Part shown: positions 20,669-33,204 of the stretch, one piece after another | Numbering within the stretch: the first letter of the stretch is position 1 | Layout: every line of letters begins with the position of its first letter | Assembly: GCA_000827205.1 (NCBI GenBank) | Contig: KN832564.1 | Coordinates: 600,579-664,578 of the forward strand | Length of the DNA: 64,000 nt | Direction: 5' to 3' | Source: Plicaturopsis crispa FD-325 SS-3 | Lineage: Eukaryota > Basidiomycota > Agaricomycetes > Amylocorticiales > Amylocorticiaceae | Made by a program: the position numbers and the translations under genes | The notes under the pieces: generated by a model | Seen by the model: only the letters and a program-made list of their open reading frames with translations | The model's database searches: none | What the model was told of the DNA's origin: nothing

Positions 20669-20849
20669 GGTCGCCCGAGAACTGCAAATGTAAAGAGGTG
20701 TCGTCGTCGACCGAGTGTTTACTCAAGTGGGTATCCGACGGATCATATCAGATATGCCACAGTGACGCGCATCCCATCTGCAACCGTCTCGCCGTGCACT
20801 TTCGCGTTCACCGCTAAGCCAAGGCTATCAACTTCCAACGTGGACAGGC

Positions 20850-20885
20850 CTGTCTTCTAAGTTCTACCTGTCTTCTAAGTTCTAC
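20850..20885 (+). repeat. 18-bp perfect tandem duplication
   Basis: CTGTCTTCTAAGTTCTAC is present twice in direct succession. Confidence 0.9.
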
Positions 20886-21271
20886 TTCATTCATCGCAAA
20901 AACACATTTTGCAGGCATGTAAAAGGTGAATTGTAACTTCAACGTGTAATAGATGAACAAGTCCGAGATCCAAGGAGCTTCTTCCGTCTGTTTTCGTCCA
21001 TCCTCTGGTTGTTGCGCAGAGCTACCTTAACGCTCCACAAAAAAAAAAAAAAAAAGAATACCACGGTGACTGTAATTACGTACGAACAGTATGTCGGAGT
21101 TTTGCCTCTGAGTGCTTGCCGTCGTTCCACGTCCTCCTCGAGCTCGGCTGCGCATTCTGTAATCAGATAAGCATGCTTGCCGGCCCTCTTCCTGGAATTT
21201 TGGTGGGACGTTGTTGGTACAGTACATAGGCGGACCTTCTACAAATTAATTGTAGGTGTCCGCACACTTTC

Positions 21272-21279
21272 TTTATATA
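21272..21279 (+). promoter_or_regulatory. TATA-like box of the ABC transporter
   Basis: TTTATATA lies about 112-119 bp before the ATG. Confidence 0.35.
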
Positions 21280-21390
21280 CCTCGACTGACTCTGAGCCTT
21301 TATTCCCGCACTTCCCCAGACATCGTCCACTCATTTATTCCGCTCTCTACTCACCAGCGCTGCACCGACCAAGCCTTGTTCCCGAATGCC

Positions 21391-24300
21391 ATGTCGGCCC
21401 CTCCTACGCCCAAGCCAGAACAGAAGCGGAGGAGCTTCTTCAGACGCAACGTCGACGAGAAACACGCTGAACCTCTCGTCCATGATGACGCGACAGCGAC
21501 AGATGCCGTGACAGTGGCACAGATCGAGCCAAAGGGCGACGATATCCAGCCCGTATCCTTCACCGACTTGTTTCGGTGCGCATTACACCTCGCGCTGGGC
21601 GCAAATGCCGCGCTGTATTAATTTTGTCGACAACAGGTTTTCCACAAAGTTCGAATTGTTCATCGACGGCATTGCGCTCTTCGCTTCTATCCTAGCCGGC
21701 GCAGCTCAGGTGTGTATCCTATAGACAAACCACCGAGTATTTACTCACGCTTTCTGTATTTGCGGCAGCCCATGATGAGTCTGCTCTTCGGAAATCTCAC
21801 CCAAGCATTCGTCAACTTTGGCGATGTTGTCCAAGATGTCAACAACGGAAAACCAGGCGCAGCAGAACAGGTCCCTGTGGTCGCCGCGAATTTCCGTAAA
21901 ACAGCAGCGCACGATGCGTCGTACTTGGTCTACATTGGTGTGTATTTAGGCAAGCATTTTCGTTCGCCAGGCGCTGACTTGTGGCCATGCCAGGCGTGGG
22001 CATGTTCGTGTGCACGTATATTTACATGTACGTGTGGATATACACGGGCGAGGTGAACGCGAAACGGATCCGTGAGCGCTACTTGAAGGCCGTCCTGCGT
22101 CAGGACATCGCATTCTTCGACAACGTCGGTGCAGGCGAGGTCGCGACGCGTATACAAACCGACACCCGTAAGCCCTCTCCCATCACTCCGAATCTCACCG
22201 TTAAATCAATTTGTTATTTAACGCTTTTAGATCTTGTACAACAAGGTATATCCGAGAATGTCCCGCAGGTCTTCAATTACCTCTCGTCGTTCTTCACCGG
22301 GTTCATCCTGGCGTACATACGCTCTTGGCGTCTCGCCCTCGCCCTGTCGTCGATTTTGCCTTGCATTGCTATCACGGGCACCATCATGAACCAGTTCATG
22401 TCAAAATACATGCAGTCAGTACCTTCGAATTCACCTGTCGCGTATGTCCTTAACCTTGGAATTCTTGCTGCAGGTTATCCCTCCAACATGTAGCTGACGG
22501 AGGGACCCTCGCGGAGGAGGTCATCTCGACCATCCGAACCGCCCACGCGTTTGGCACGCAGAAAACGCTCGCGGATCTGTACGACTCGCACATCGAAAAG
22601 TCGGAGAAGGTCGATCTCAAGGCCGCGTTTTGGAACGGCGGAGGAGTCGCAGTTGTCTTCTTCGTCATATACTCCGCATACGGGCTCGGTATGTTTGTCC
22701 GCTTTCCCCACGCCCGTCTGCCGCTCTGACTGAGACGTCGTAGCCTTCTCATTCGGGACCACGCTTATCAACCGCGGTCAAACTACCCCTGGAGCTGTCG
22801 TCAACGTGTTTCTAGCGATTCTCATCGGGTCGTTCTCCCTCGCACTTCTGTCTTCCGAGATGCAGGCCATTACATACGGCTGCGGCGCCGCAGCGAAACT
22901 CTACGCTACGATCGATCGCGTCCCGCCCATCGACTCTGCCGACCCCTCAGGCCTCAAGCCCGAGAAATGCGAGGGTGAAATTGTGCTCGAACACGTCAAC
23001 TTCAACTACCCCTCGCGGCCAGACATCCCCGTCGTCAAGGACCTCAGCCTGACGTTCCCCGCAGGCAAGACGGCAGCGCTCGTCGGCGCGTCCGGCTCTG
23101 GAAAATCCACCGTTGTTTCTCTCGTGGAGCGCTTCTACGACCCGCTCAGCGGCGCCGTGAAGCTCGACGGCGTCGACCTGAAGGAGCTCAACATCAAGTG
23201 GCTGCGCTCGCAGATCGGACTCGTCAGCCAGGAGCCCACCCTCTTCGCGACCACCGTGAAGGAAAACGTCATGCACGGGCTGATCGGGACCGCGCACGAG
23301 CACGCCCCGGAGGAGGAGAAGTTTCGGCTCGTGAAGGACGCGTGCATCAAGGCGAATGCCGATGACTTCATCTTGAGGCTGCCCGCGGGCTACGACACCG
23401 TCGTCGTCGAGCGCGGCGCGAACCTCTCCGGCGGACAAAAGCAGCGCATTGCGATCGCGCGCGCGATCGTGTCGGACCCGCGTATCCTGCTCATGGACGA
23501 GGCGACGAGCGCGCTCGACACGCAGAGCGAGGGCATCGTGCAGGACGCGCTGGACAAGGCCTCCGCGGGCCGCACGACGATCACGATCGCACACAGGCTG
23601 TCGACCGTCAAGGACGCCGCGCGCATATTTGTCATGGGCGATGGACTCGTACTTGAGCAGGGCACGCACAGCGAGCTCCTCGCCAACCCGGACGGTCCGT
23701 ACTCGCGCCTCGTACAGACGCAGCGGCTTCGAGAGCAGAAGGATGCCGTCGAGAAGGACGGCATCGACAGCGATGCGGGTTCTGTTAAGGAGACGGAGAA
23801 GGTTCAGAAGGACAACATGCCACTCGCGCGCTGGCCCACGGAGCACTCGCTGGCCGGCAAGCGGCAGAAGGAGCTCGGGCCGGTGGAGAAGAAGGGCGGC
23901 AATCCTGATCACAGCCTGCCCTACTTGTTCATGCGCATAGGTAAGCTCAACCGGGAGGGATGGCTGAGCTACGGCATCGGGTCTATCTTCGCGATCAGTA
24001 CGTCTCGTAGTACTTAGCAGTGTCTATGATTTAGGCTGACCATCTCGCAACAGTGTCCGGCATGGTGTACCCCGCGTTTGGCATCGTCTACGGTCCGTCT
24101 CGATTATCGGTATACCGCGTATGCCCTGTTTGAACCTGCTAACGCCACCTGCTTTATTCAGCGAAGGGAATCAAAGGGTTCTCGGATTCAACCAATAGCG
24201 AGCGTCGCTTTGATGGTGACCGCAACGCCTTGTGGTACGTAGTCCCCCCTGCCCAAGATGCGATTGATTTGCTTAGAAAATGCCGACACAGGTTCTTTAT

Positions 24301-26487
24301 CATCGCCATCCTCTCCATGATATCCCTCGGCTTCCAAAACTACCTCTTCGCCTCGGCAGCGGCGACCCTCACGTCCAAGCTGCGCTCGCTTAGTTTCCGC
24401 GCGATGCTGCGGCAAGATGGTCAGTCCTGACACCGCATGTGTGCGTGTATCCTCAAGACTAACGCAGGCCTTGTGTTTCCTAGTCGCGTTCTTCGACAAG
24501 GACGACAACAGCGTACGTACTTTCGACATCTACAAAAAACGCATCAGATTGTCTGATCATATTGTACTGTATACTCTAGGCTGGGGGGCTCACGTCGTCG
24601 TTGAGCGACAATGCACAGAAGGTCAACGGGCTCGCGGGCATCACTCTCGGCGTGATTGTGCAGAGTGTGTCGACGCTCATTGCCGGGTCCGTGATTGGCC
24701 TAGCATTTGGCTGGAAGCTCGCCCTCGTCGGGATCGTGTGCACGCCCGCCCTCATCTCCACTGGCTACATCCGCTTGGTAAATCCCTTCCGTCCCCTTCC
24801 CCTCGTTCTCCCCGCTGAAACTAGCCCGCCCAGCGCGTCGTGGTCTTCAAGGACCAGAAGAACAAGGCCGCGCACGAGTCCTCTGCGCAGCTGGCGTGCG
24901 AGGCCGCGGGCGCCATCCGCACCGTTGCGGCGCTGACCCGTGAGGACGACTGCTGCGCGCTGTACAGCGAGAGCCTGCGCACACCACTCGAGAACTCTAA
25001 CCGGTCCGCGGCGTGGAGCAACCTGCTGTACTCGCTATCGCAGGCGATGATCTTCTTCGTGATCGCGCTGGTGTTCTGGTACGGCTCGCGGCTGGTCGCC
25101 GGGCAGGAGTACTCCACGCTCCAGTTCTTCGTCTGCCTCATGGTGTGTCTCATTTGCGTCTTCGTCGTGTCCCAGCTGATCCCGGGTAGAGCACGATGTT
25201 CGGGGCCATACAAGCGGGCAACGTCTTCTCGTTCGTCCCCGACGTCTCGTCCGCCAAGGGCGCAGGATCCGACATCATCAAGCTCCTCGACGCGCAGCCC
25301 GCCATCGACGCTGAGTCTCCCGGCGGCAAGACGGTCGAGACGGCGCAGGGGCAGGGCAGAGTGCGTTTGGAGAATATCCACTTCCGCTACCCGGCGCGGC
25401 CGGACGTGCACGTTTTACGCGGTTTGTCGCTGGTAGCGGAGCCGGGAACGTACATCGCGCTCGTCGGGGCGTCTGGGTCCGGGAAATCTACTGTGTGCGT
25501 CGTGTCGCGCTGTCACGACGCGTTAGTATGGACTGAAGTTTGCTTCTATATGACATAGCATTCAGCTGATCGAGCGGTTCTACGACCCCGTGGCCGGGCA
25601 GGTATACGTGCGTATTTGCCTCCTTTGGTTCCACGGACAGATCCTTACGCTGGCACTGGTGTGGCATGTAGCTCGACGAGGAGCGCATCACGGACCTCAA
25701 CATCCAGGAGTACCGCAAGCAGCTCGCGCTCGTGTCGCAGGAGCCGACGCTGTACTCCGGGACGATACGGTTCAACATCCTGCTCGGCGCGGTCAAGCCT
25801 GCATCCGAGGTGTCGCAGGAGGAGATCGAGGACGCCTGCCGGAACGCCAATATCCTGGACTTTATCCAGTCGTTGCCAGAGTACGTCCGGGTCGATGTGT
25901 GCCACTGTTTCTAATCAGTAATTTTCTTTCATTTGTAGTGGCTTCGACACGGACGTCGGGGGTAAGGGCTCGCAATTGTCCGGAGGCCAGAAACGTGCGT
26001 GCCAGTATTTAATCTTTGTTTGACTGCTTGGTACAATGGACTGACACACGAGTCGCTCCATAGAACGCATCGCCATTGCCCGTGCTCTGCTTCGCAACCC
26101 CAAGGTTCTCTTACTCGACGAGGTACATAATAATCAACCGTGAGTCACTCTTGGCATCGACTGACCCATATACGTTTGGCAGGCTACGTCCGCACTCGAC
26201 TCGAACTCGGAGAAAGTCGTACAAGAGGCGCTGGACAAAGCGGCAAAAGGGCGCACGACGATCGCCGTCGCGCATAGGCTGTCCACGATCCAGAACGCTG
26301 ACTGCATGTGAGTATTATGGATGTATGTTCGTTCTGCATGGACCCCAACTGACACTGGCCGCGATGCAGATACTTCGTGAAAGAGGGCCGCGTGAGCGAG
26401 TCGGGCACGCACGACGAGTTGCTCAGGCTGCGGGGCGACTACTACGCATACGTCCAGCTGCAGGCTCTGAGCCCGGGCCCGAAGTGA
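21391..26487 (+). CDS. full-size ABCB (MDR/P-glycoprotein type) transporter
   Basis: ABCB full transporters use ATP to export hydrophobic compounds or peptides across a membrane. Twenty exons, joined with consistent phases, give about 1,314 aa; exon 7 (22744-23997) is the longest. The layout is TMD-NBD-TMD-NBD. NBD1 has Walker A '[10 protein letters not shown]', signature '[14 protein letters not shown]', Walker B '[12 protein letters not shown]' and 'AHRLSTV'. NBD2 has 'GASGSGKST', '[16 protein letters not shown]', '[12 protein letters not shown]' and 'AHRLSTI'. Both sites therefore look competent. The second Walker A is interrupted by an intron (25495-25558) just after 'GKST'. The TMDs have the usual six-helix pattern, including '[10 protein letters not shown]' before TMD1 helix 2. 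The substrate is unknown. Yeast STE6-like, mushroom drug-efflux and other roles are all possible. No break was found. Confidence 0.92.
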
Positions 26488-28198
26488 GTAGAACGGGCAG
26501 CATTTTAATTTTGTATCTATGACGACCTATCGCAATACATACTATGCGAAGGGAGACACAGATACGTACACGGTGCAGGAAACAGTGTAGATTTGGGCAA
26601 GGGCAGTGTTATAACTTACATACATGCATAATCAATCTATTGCATCGGGTGGGGCTGGCAGCGTAGTCAAAGAAATTGATCAAACATAGGTGACTCAGAG
26701 CACGGCATAATGACTGGCGGCCTGTAGTCGCAGGGCAGGGGAGTGGTAAACGCCAGCGTTAGGGAAGGGTCTGAGCAGGACAGCAGGAGCGACACACTAC
26801 TGAAAACTGACGCGGCAAGCCCCGTGCCACAAGTACATATACTATGCTATAGTATACACCCGGCAAGCTTGCGGCAAGCAACTGGCAAGTCTGTGGCAAG
26901 TACTGCAAAGTACTGAAACTGGGAGTGAATTGGGTTGAAATATGGTGTGTATAACTGAGCGGGCCACGCCCAAAGGCACACAGTGACAGGAGACCCTAGC
27001 GTATTCCCTCGTCAAGACTGTTCAGCATTCAGTGGACTGTCGATGATGAATTTCGTATTGAACGGCGAAGCCACTGGTCCTGACCTACTGCAGTAAGTAC
27101 TACTATATCTCCAAGTCTGGAGTGTGTGGAAACAGAGGTGTCCTCCGGAGTCTGCGGCTGCATACGTGACCGCCGCTGGAAAGCTGGCTCGAACGTGCCC
27201 ACCTCCGACCCGGTGGGCTCGCTAGCTAGGAGCTGTCTCCGTAAGCCCTGCAGCATGACTCGAGAGTCCGGACCAGGGAGCACTGCGAACGACGTGCCGA
27301 GGGGTTTCGCGGGTTTCCTATATCCCTGATCGGTCAGATCTGACTGTCGCGAACACAGTGTCGAGTCGTTTATTACGCCTCTGAGGGCCAGCATCCTGCC
27401 AGCATCAGCACAGGTATGACAGGAGATTTGTGGCAAGACAAACAGCAAAGAGTCGATTCCGGAGTCGTCGTTGATCGTGATTACGGTCGTCGGCCCTTGA
27501 AACGCCTATCGCTGCCGACTCAAAGCCAAAACCTACTGCGCCTGATAATGTCGCCTTCGATGCTGTTGAACGGTCAGCGACATCGGGCAGCTCGGTGGGC
27601 ACGAAGCCGTAGCCGTCGCACGTCCGTCCGTCGTTGGCAGAGACACTCGGCCTGCGTGTGGGAGGTCTCGACGCTGTCAGACTGTGGGTAACGGCCGTTG
27701 GTGTCGGACTAGAATTACAGACCTTGGCTGACGCCCGTGTACCATCCCCATGAAACTGCCTGCAGGGAGCAGCAGGGCGAGACTCGGCGCCGAATGTGCC
27801 GTGATAGAGCCAATTGACGAGAATGGGCACTGCTGCGACTGTGGAGGCTGATCCGCAGAGCTTGTCTTTGGGGAATGCAGGAAGCGGTGGTCCATTCGTG
27901 CAGGCATATCGTCCCGTATAAAGGCTGTTGACCATAGAATATTACTGTCAAGTCTGTCATTTACGCTAGCCGCTGCTGTTGTATTTTTTTCTTCGTGTTT
28001 TTGCGTTTGTCGTCGGTAAAGTAGAGCATCCGTCGGCCCCCGGAAACAAATTGTTTTTGAGAATGGAGAACGTATCCGAGCCGTCCTCAATCTCTGACCA
28101 CTTCCTCCTCCTTCCATCCGTTTCGCCCTCTCAGTCCGTATTTCTTTTGCTCGTTCTCTGCTTCTCTTTGCTAATTCAATATCTACAGTTGGTTTCCG
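26488..28198. other. 1.7-kb gene-free gap
   Basis: No supported gene. Between 26812 and 26905 the hexamer GGCAAG recurs at least five times, next to a near-palindrome of TATACTAT and ATAGTATA arms (about 26838-26857). The minus-strand frames at 27405-28117 have no motif. The last 200 bp is a pyrimidine-rich P450-reductase promoter. Confidence 0.4.
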
Positions 28199-30562
28199 AT
28201 GGCGGCAACGTCGTCGTCAGATGTCATAATACTCGGCTTGGGCGTGGTTTTGGCCGCCCTGTACCTCTTCCGTGATCAGCTATTTGCCCCTTCAAAATCC
28301 AAATCTGTCCCATTACCAACACAACGTGCCAGCAATGGGTCTGGAAACCCTCGGGACTTCGTCGCAAAGATGAAGGAGGCCGTGAGTACCGCATTTACAC
28401 CCGTGACCTGGCAGCACCTCTAACTCAATCGTCTCACAGAAAAAGCGGCTTGTCATCTTTTATGGCTCGCAGACAGGCACGGCGGAGGAATACGCAATCC
28501 GGCTCGCAAAGGAGGCAAAGTCGAAATTCGGCATCGCCTCGCTCGTGTGCGACCCCGAGGAATACGACTTTGAAAACCTCGACCAGGTCCCTGAGGACAG
28601 CGCGGTGATGTTCGTCATGGCCACCTACGGTGAGGGCGAGCCCACGGACAACGCCGTGCAGCTCATGCAGAACCTCACGGACGAATCCTTCGAGTTCAGC
28701 GGCGGCGAGCGCAAGCTCGATGGACTCAAGTACGTTGTCTTCTCCCTCGGGAACAAGACGTACGAGCATTACAACGTCATTGGGCGCTCCGTCGACAAGC
28801 AACTCACCGATATGGGCGCTGTCCGCATTGGTGAGCGGGGCGAGGGTGACGACGACCGCAGCATGGAGGAGGACTATCTGGAATGGAAGGACGGCATGTG
28901 GGATGCGTTCTCCAAGGCGATGGGTGTCGAAGAGGGCCAGGGTGGCGATAGCGCGGACTTTGCTGTCACGGAGCTCGAATCGCATCCTGAGGAGAAGGTC
29001 TATCTCGGTGAGTAGCCTCTACGGGTTGCTGTCGTTGGTTGCTGACGGTTGCACAGGTGAACTCTCGGCACGCGCTCTCACCCGCACCAAGGGTATCCAC
29101 GACGCGAAGAACCCCTACCCGGCCCCGATCACTGCCTCCCGCGAGCTCTTCCAGGTCGGCGCGGACCGCAACTGCGTACATCTCGAGCTCAACATCGAAG
29201 GGTCTGGCATCACGTACCAGCATGGCGACCATGTCGGCGTGTGGCCATCCAACTCCGACGTCGAGGTCAACCGCCTGCTTCACGCCCTCGGGCTGTATGA
29301 GAAGCGCGATACCGTCATCGGCATTGAGTCCCTCGACCCCGCGCTCGCCAAAGTGCCCTTCCCGGTTCCCACGACATACGCAACTGTCCTCCGTCACTAC
29401 ATCGACATCAGCGGCATGGCGGGTCGTCAGATCCTTGGCGTTCTATCGAAATTCGCGCCAACTCCCGAGGCCGAGGAATTCCTCAAGAAACTGAACACGG
29501 ACAAGGAAGAGTACCACAACATTGTCGCCGACGGTTGTCTTAGGCTCGGAGAAGTCCTCCAACTCGCCGCTGGCAATGATTACCACGCGAAACCGACTGC
29601 GGAGAACACTACTCCCTGGACGATTCCCTTCGATATAATCGTCTCGTCTCTCACTCGGCTCCAGCCCCGGTACTACTCCATCTCGTCTAGCCCTAAGCTA
29701 TATCCCACACACATCCACGTCACTGCCGTCGTCCTCAAGTTCCAGTCGGTGGCGCACGAGCGTGTGCCCGCGAAGTGGGTGTACGGTGTCGGCTCGAACT
29801 TCCTGCTCAACCTCAAGCTCGCCGCTAATGGAGAGCAGGCGCCGTTGCTCAGCGAACCGGAGAACTCTGAGCCCGCAAACGTCTCGCAGCCGTCATACGC
29901 TATCGAAGGTCCTCGCGGTGCTTACCGGGTGGAAACTATCTACAAGGCCCCCATCCACGTCAGACGGTCCACCTTCAGATTGCCTACTAACCCCAAGAGC
30001 CCAGTCATCATGATTGGACCCGGAACCGTACGTGGTCATTTTACTTATACGACTTTACCACGATCTAATTTGTCTCACGCAGGGTGTCGCACCTTTCCGA
30101 GGCTTTGTGCAGGAGCGGATAGCCCTCGCACGGCGCACGATCGACAAGAACGGTCCCGACGGCCTCGCCGACTGGGGCCGCATCTCACTGTTCTACGGTT
30201 GTCGCAAGTCGACGGAAGACTTCCTGTACAAGGAGGAGTGGACTGAGTACGAGAAGGAGCTGAAGGGCAAATTCGTGATGCACAACGCATTCTCGCGCGA
30301 GCCGCCATACAAGCCCGACGGCGGCAAGATCTACGTGCAGGACCTCGTCTGGCAGGACCGGGAGCACATTGCCGACGCGATCATCAACGGCAAGGGGTAT
30401 ATCTACATCTGTGGCGAGGCGAAGAACATGAGCAAGAGCGTCGAGGAGACGCTCGCGCGGATCCTCGGGGAGGCGAAGGGCGGGAGCGGAGAGGTCGAGG
30501 GTGCGGCGGAGATGAAGCTCCTCAAGGAGCGGTCGCGGCTGATGCTCGATGTCTGGAGTTAG
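28199..30562 (+). CDS. CPR: NADPH-cytochrome P450 reductase
   Basis: CPR passes electrons from NADPH through FAD and FMN to ER cytochromes P450 and to squalene epoxidase. Four exons (28199-28381, 28440-29007, 29057-30027, 30083-30562) give about 733 aa. The N-terminal anchor is 'VIILGLGVVLAALYLF'. The flavodoxin part has 'FYGSQTGTAEEYA', 'ATYGEGEPTDNA' and 'FSLGNKTYEHYN'. The FAD part has 'RYYSISSS', and the NADPH part has 'MIGPGTGVAPFRGFVQER', 'FYGCRKSTEDFLY' and 'YIYICGEAKNM'. It ends in 'DVWS', with the conserved penultimate-type Trp that stacks on FAD. Length is normal. No P450 gene lies in the window, so no local partner can be named; ERG24, 9 kb away, also uses NADPH but does not need this enzyme. 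Confidence 0.96.
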
Positions 30563-30908
30563 AGGGACCGCATTCGCCTTATTTGCTAATTTTTTGTTAT
30601 ATGCCTTCTTTCTCGCCGGGCAGGATATTTGGGAGGGTACATTTTATCGTCTTTCAACACTAACTCATCTCGGGAACGTATACCGATTCCACACACTGCA
30701 GCAACGGCTCTGCTTTATAGCGATCAGAATAGAATATTATCTACCACTCACTCCCTACATAGTCCATAGCAATCTTCAATATTTATTTCGTTCCATTGCT
30801 GCACTACACACTGTTCGACGAGGGAGTCGGACGCAAGTACGTTTGAACCCGGAACACACGATCGTTTTTGGGGACGTCGGTGAGAGAATTTCCGTCCACC
30901 ACCACGAA
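30563..30908. other. CPR-SHE9 spacer
   Basis: No gene in these 346 bp; head-to-tail spacer with the SHE9 5' leader. The ORF is open upstream of the chosen ATG only by chance, since it overlaps the end of CPR. Confidence 0.5.
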
Positions 30909-32064
30909 ATGCTGAGGACAACGACGAGGACTGTTCCACGACATTTCGTTTCGCGTCTCCTGGTGGCAGTCCCAAGCCGTCACAACTCTTCACGACCACC
31001 AACCACCAGCCAGGAGCCTGCCCCCGATGTTCCCGACTCGACGCCAAAGCCAGCTCAGTCGACGCCGGAGAGCAATACGAGGGCGGCCTCAGAGGCCTAC
31101 GATATATCCGCCGTAAAGGAGCGGGCACGCGAATGGACCACGCACACAGCCGTTCTACTACGGAAGCGCGCAGATGAACTCTCGCAGTCTACCAGGTCGA
31201 CGTTCCTCCAGCTAGGGTCGGAGCTGAACAGAATGACGGGGTATGAGGCGATCGAGGCGCTGAAAAGACAGGTCGTAGAGCAAGGTGCGTTCTATGCGTT
31301 CTTACAACACCGAGAATATCTTAATCACTGCATCTACTACAGAGGCTCGAATAACAGCTACGCGCCAGGCCGCACAAGAGGCCAAAACGGCGTACGACAA
31401 GGCCGTCGCGGAGCGCTCGAACTCCCAGCGTGAGGTGAACGACTTGCTGCAGCGGAAGTCGCAGTGGACGGACTCCGACGTCGGCCGGTTCACGACGCTC
31501 GTCCGTCAGGACCACCTGTACGAGCAGGCGGAGGCGCAGGCCAAAGCGAACGTGACGCACTCGGAGGAGAGCGTCGAGCGCGAGTTCAGCGAGCTCATGC
31601 GCGCGATCCTCGAGCGGTACCACGAAGAGCAGATATGGAGCGACAAGATCCGCAGCGCGTCGACGTACGGCTCGCTCATGGTGCTCGGGCTCAACATGGT
31701 GGTCTTCGTGCTCGCGGTGGTCGTCGTGGAGCCGTGGAAGCGGAAAAAGCTGGCCGCGACGTTTGAGCGCAAGGTGGAAGAGATGGGGATAGAGAACAAG
31801 GCGATGATCGAGGGCGGTATGCGGCAATTGGAGCTGCATTTCGAGGAGCAAGGGAGGCAGCTGGCAGCTCTAGTAGCCACCCGAGAAGGAGAAGGCGTGC
31901 CGACGCTCCGAGAAAGCCCAGTGGAAGAGACAGAGGGTCTTGCTCCCTCGATAGAGACACTCGCGGTAGGAGGTCGGCTGGAGGTCGGGGCAGCTGTCGC
32001 AGCCGCTGCTATAGGCATAGCGGGCACGCTAGGATGGTTCGCTCATAGCTGGCTTGGAGGTTAG
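30909..32064 (+). CDS. SHE9: mitochondrial inner membrane protein SHE9/MDM33
   Basis: SHE9/MDM33 helps shape the inner membrane and balances inner-membrane fission. Two exons (30909-31284, 31343-32064) give about 365 aa. The start chosen gives a basic, Ser/Thr-rich N-terminus ('MLRTTTRTVPRHFVSRLL') that fits a presequence. Then come 'TGYEAIEALKRQVVEQE', long heptad-rich coiled coils ('ARITATRQAAQEAKTAYDKA'), 'DSDVGRFTTLVRQDHLYEQ', a first membrane span ('GSLMVLGLNMVVFVLAVVVV'), 'EPWKRKKLAATFERKV' and a second span at the C-terminus ('AAVAAAAIGIAGTLGWF'). This order is diagnostic of the family. Confidence 0.9.
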
Positions 32065-32235
32065 GTCGCCGCAGTATATATAACGAGTATAATATTATTT
32101 GCTATAATTCCACATCTCGTGTCGAAAGTATGGAGGCGGCTGCTCCGAGCCTGCGTATAGTACATACCGTTCTTGTTCTCGCCTACCACATCCAGCGGAG
32201 TACATCAACGTTTCCTACTCGCCGCACGTATCTAG

Positions 32236-32938
32236 ATGACTTCATTCATGATAAATGCCCATGTCAAACGCAAGACACCAGCTGCTTGGAAACAAGATCC
32301 TTCATGCCCGTTCTGCCGTATCGTGTCTGGCGAACTCTCCGCTTTCCGCGTATTCGAAAACGACATGGTAGTCGCGATATTAGGTTCGTCGTGTCCTCCG
32401 CATTCTGAGCACTAAAACAACATCTTCTGGTAGATATATTGCCTCTCCGGCGGGGGCATACCCTCGTTATCCCGAAAGCGCACCACAGCAGGCTTTCGGA
32501 ACTGCCACCAGAATATGGGGCGGCGACCGGGGAAGCCGTGTCTAAGGTCGCCCATGCGTTGACTCTAGGTCAGTTGATTCACGCGTCATTCGTGCAACGC
32601 CCTGCATATCCACGCGTTAACCCGTACCTCGGAACCAAAGCACTAGACAATACTGCTTTGAATGTGGTGTGCAATCAGGAGTATGCTCAGGCCGTTCCCC
32701 ATGTGAGTTCTTACCATCAGCTTAGAGCTACGGAGTCGCGGTGGGGTTGACGTTTTACGAGGTTCACTACCATGTCATACCGGCACCGATACTTGGTGCA
32801 ACTACACCGACTACTGCTGTTGATCCAGCGACACCGCTCACAGCGCGAGAAATGCATCAAAAGGAGTTCGAGGGACGCGAAGAATTAGACGACCAGGAAG
32901 GCGAGGCATTAGCACAAAAAATCAGAGCACGACTCTGA
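32236..32938 (+). CDS. HIT family nucleotide phosphoramidase/hydrolase
   Basis: HIT proteins cleave nucleoside phosphoramidates such as AMP-NH2 or AMP-lysine. Four exons (32236-32383, 32434-32568, 32641-32702, 32762-32938) give about 173 aa. The N-terminal 'CPFCRIVSGE' is the Zn-type Cys pair seen in HINT/HNT1 proteins. 'RRGHTLVIPKAHHSRLSEL' is the conserved core, and 'PHVHYHVIPAP' holds the HxHxH catalytic triad, split by the third intron. An ATG 12 nt downstream (32248) could also be the start. The gene resembles yeast HNT1 but carries a longer acidic C-terminus ('EGREELDDQEGEALAQKI'). Confidence 0.88.
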
Positions 32939-33204
32939 TTCCAGTGTTACGCGTTGACGTCTATAATCAGTGCACACCCGGGCTGAAGCACAAAGTGTCA
33001 GGGAAATTGACGGCTTACTTACCGGCAGTGCACTATGCGGGCATGCCATCTCAATGTTGAATGTTCTGCCAATGTCCACTACTTGATTGTATGCCAATGA
33101 TTCATTGCCGGGTATTCTACTACTGTCCAACCAAATGAATAATAAAATCATGGGGATTGTCGTGAAGGAAAGCGAATGATGGACCGGGAGGGTAAGCCCG
33201 GAGT
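32939..33204. other. convergent spacer
   Basis: These 266 bp lie between two 3' ends; no gene is seen. Confidence 0.5.

Larger units (their letters stand above)
20301..21390. other. rearranged gap before the ABC transporter
   Basis: No intact gene. It holds inverted block B (20499-20668), an 18-bp tandem duplication, a 17-base A run (21039-21055) and the ABC transporter promoter. Overlapping ORFs here derive from the copied block and are not called. Confidence 0.5.

Noticed and set aside
21039-21055. 17-base A run as a retroposed-gene tail
   Set aside because: No coding sequence of a processed gene copy precedes it on the plus strand and no flanking repeats are visible.
22947-23912. 321-codon open frame on the minus strand
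   Set aside because: It lies opposite the first nucleotide-binding domain of the ABC transporter. High third-position GC keeps the antisense frame open. No motif is seen.
27405-28117. Two minus-strand frames of 146-176 codons in the gap before CPR
   Set aside because: No motif, no splice signals and no link to the neighbours. They may be chance frames.
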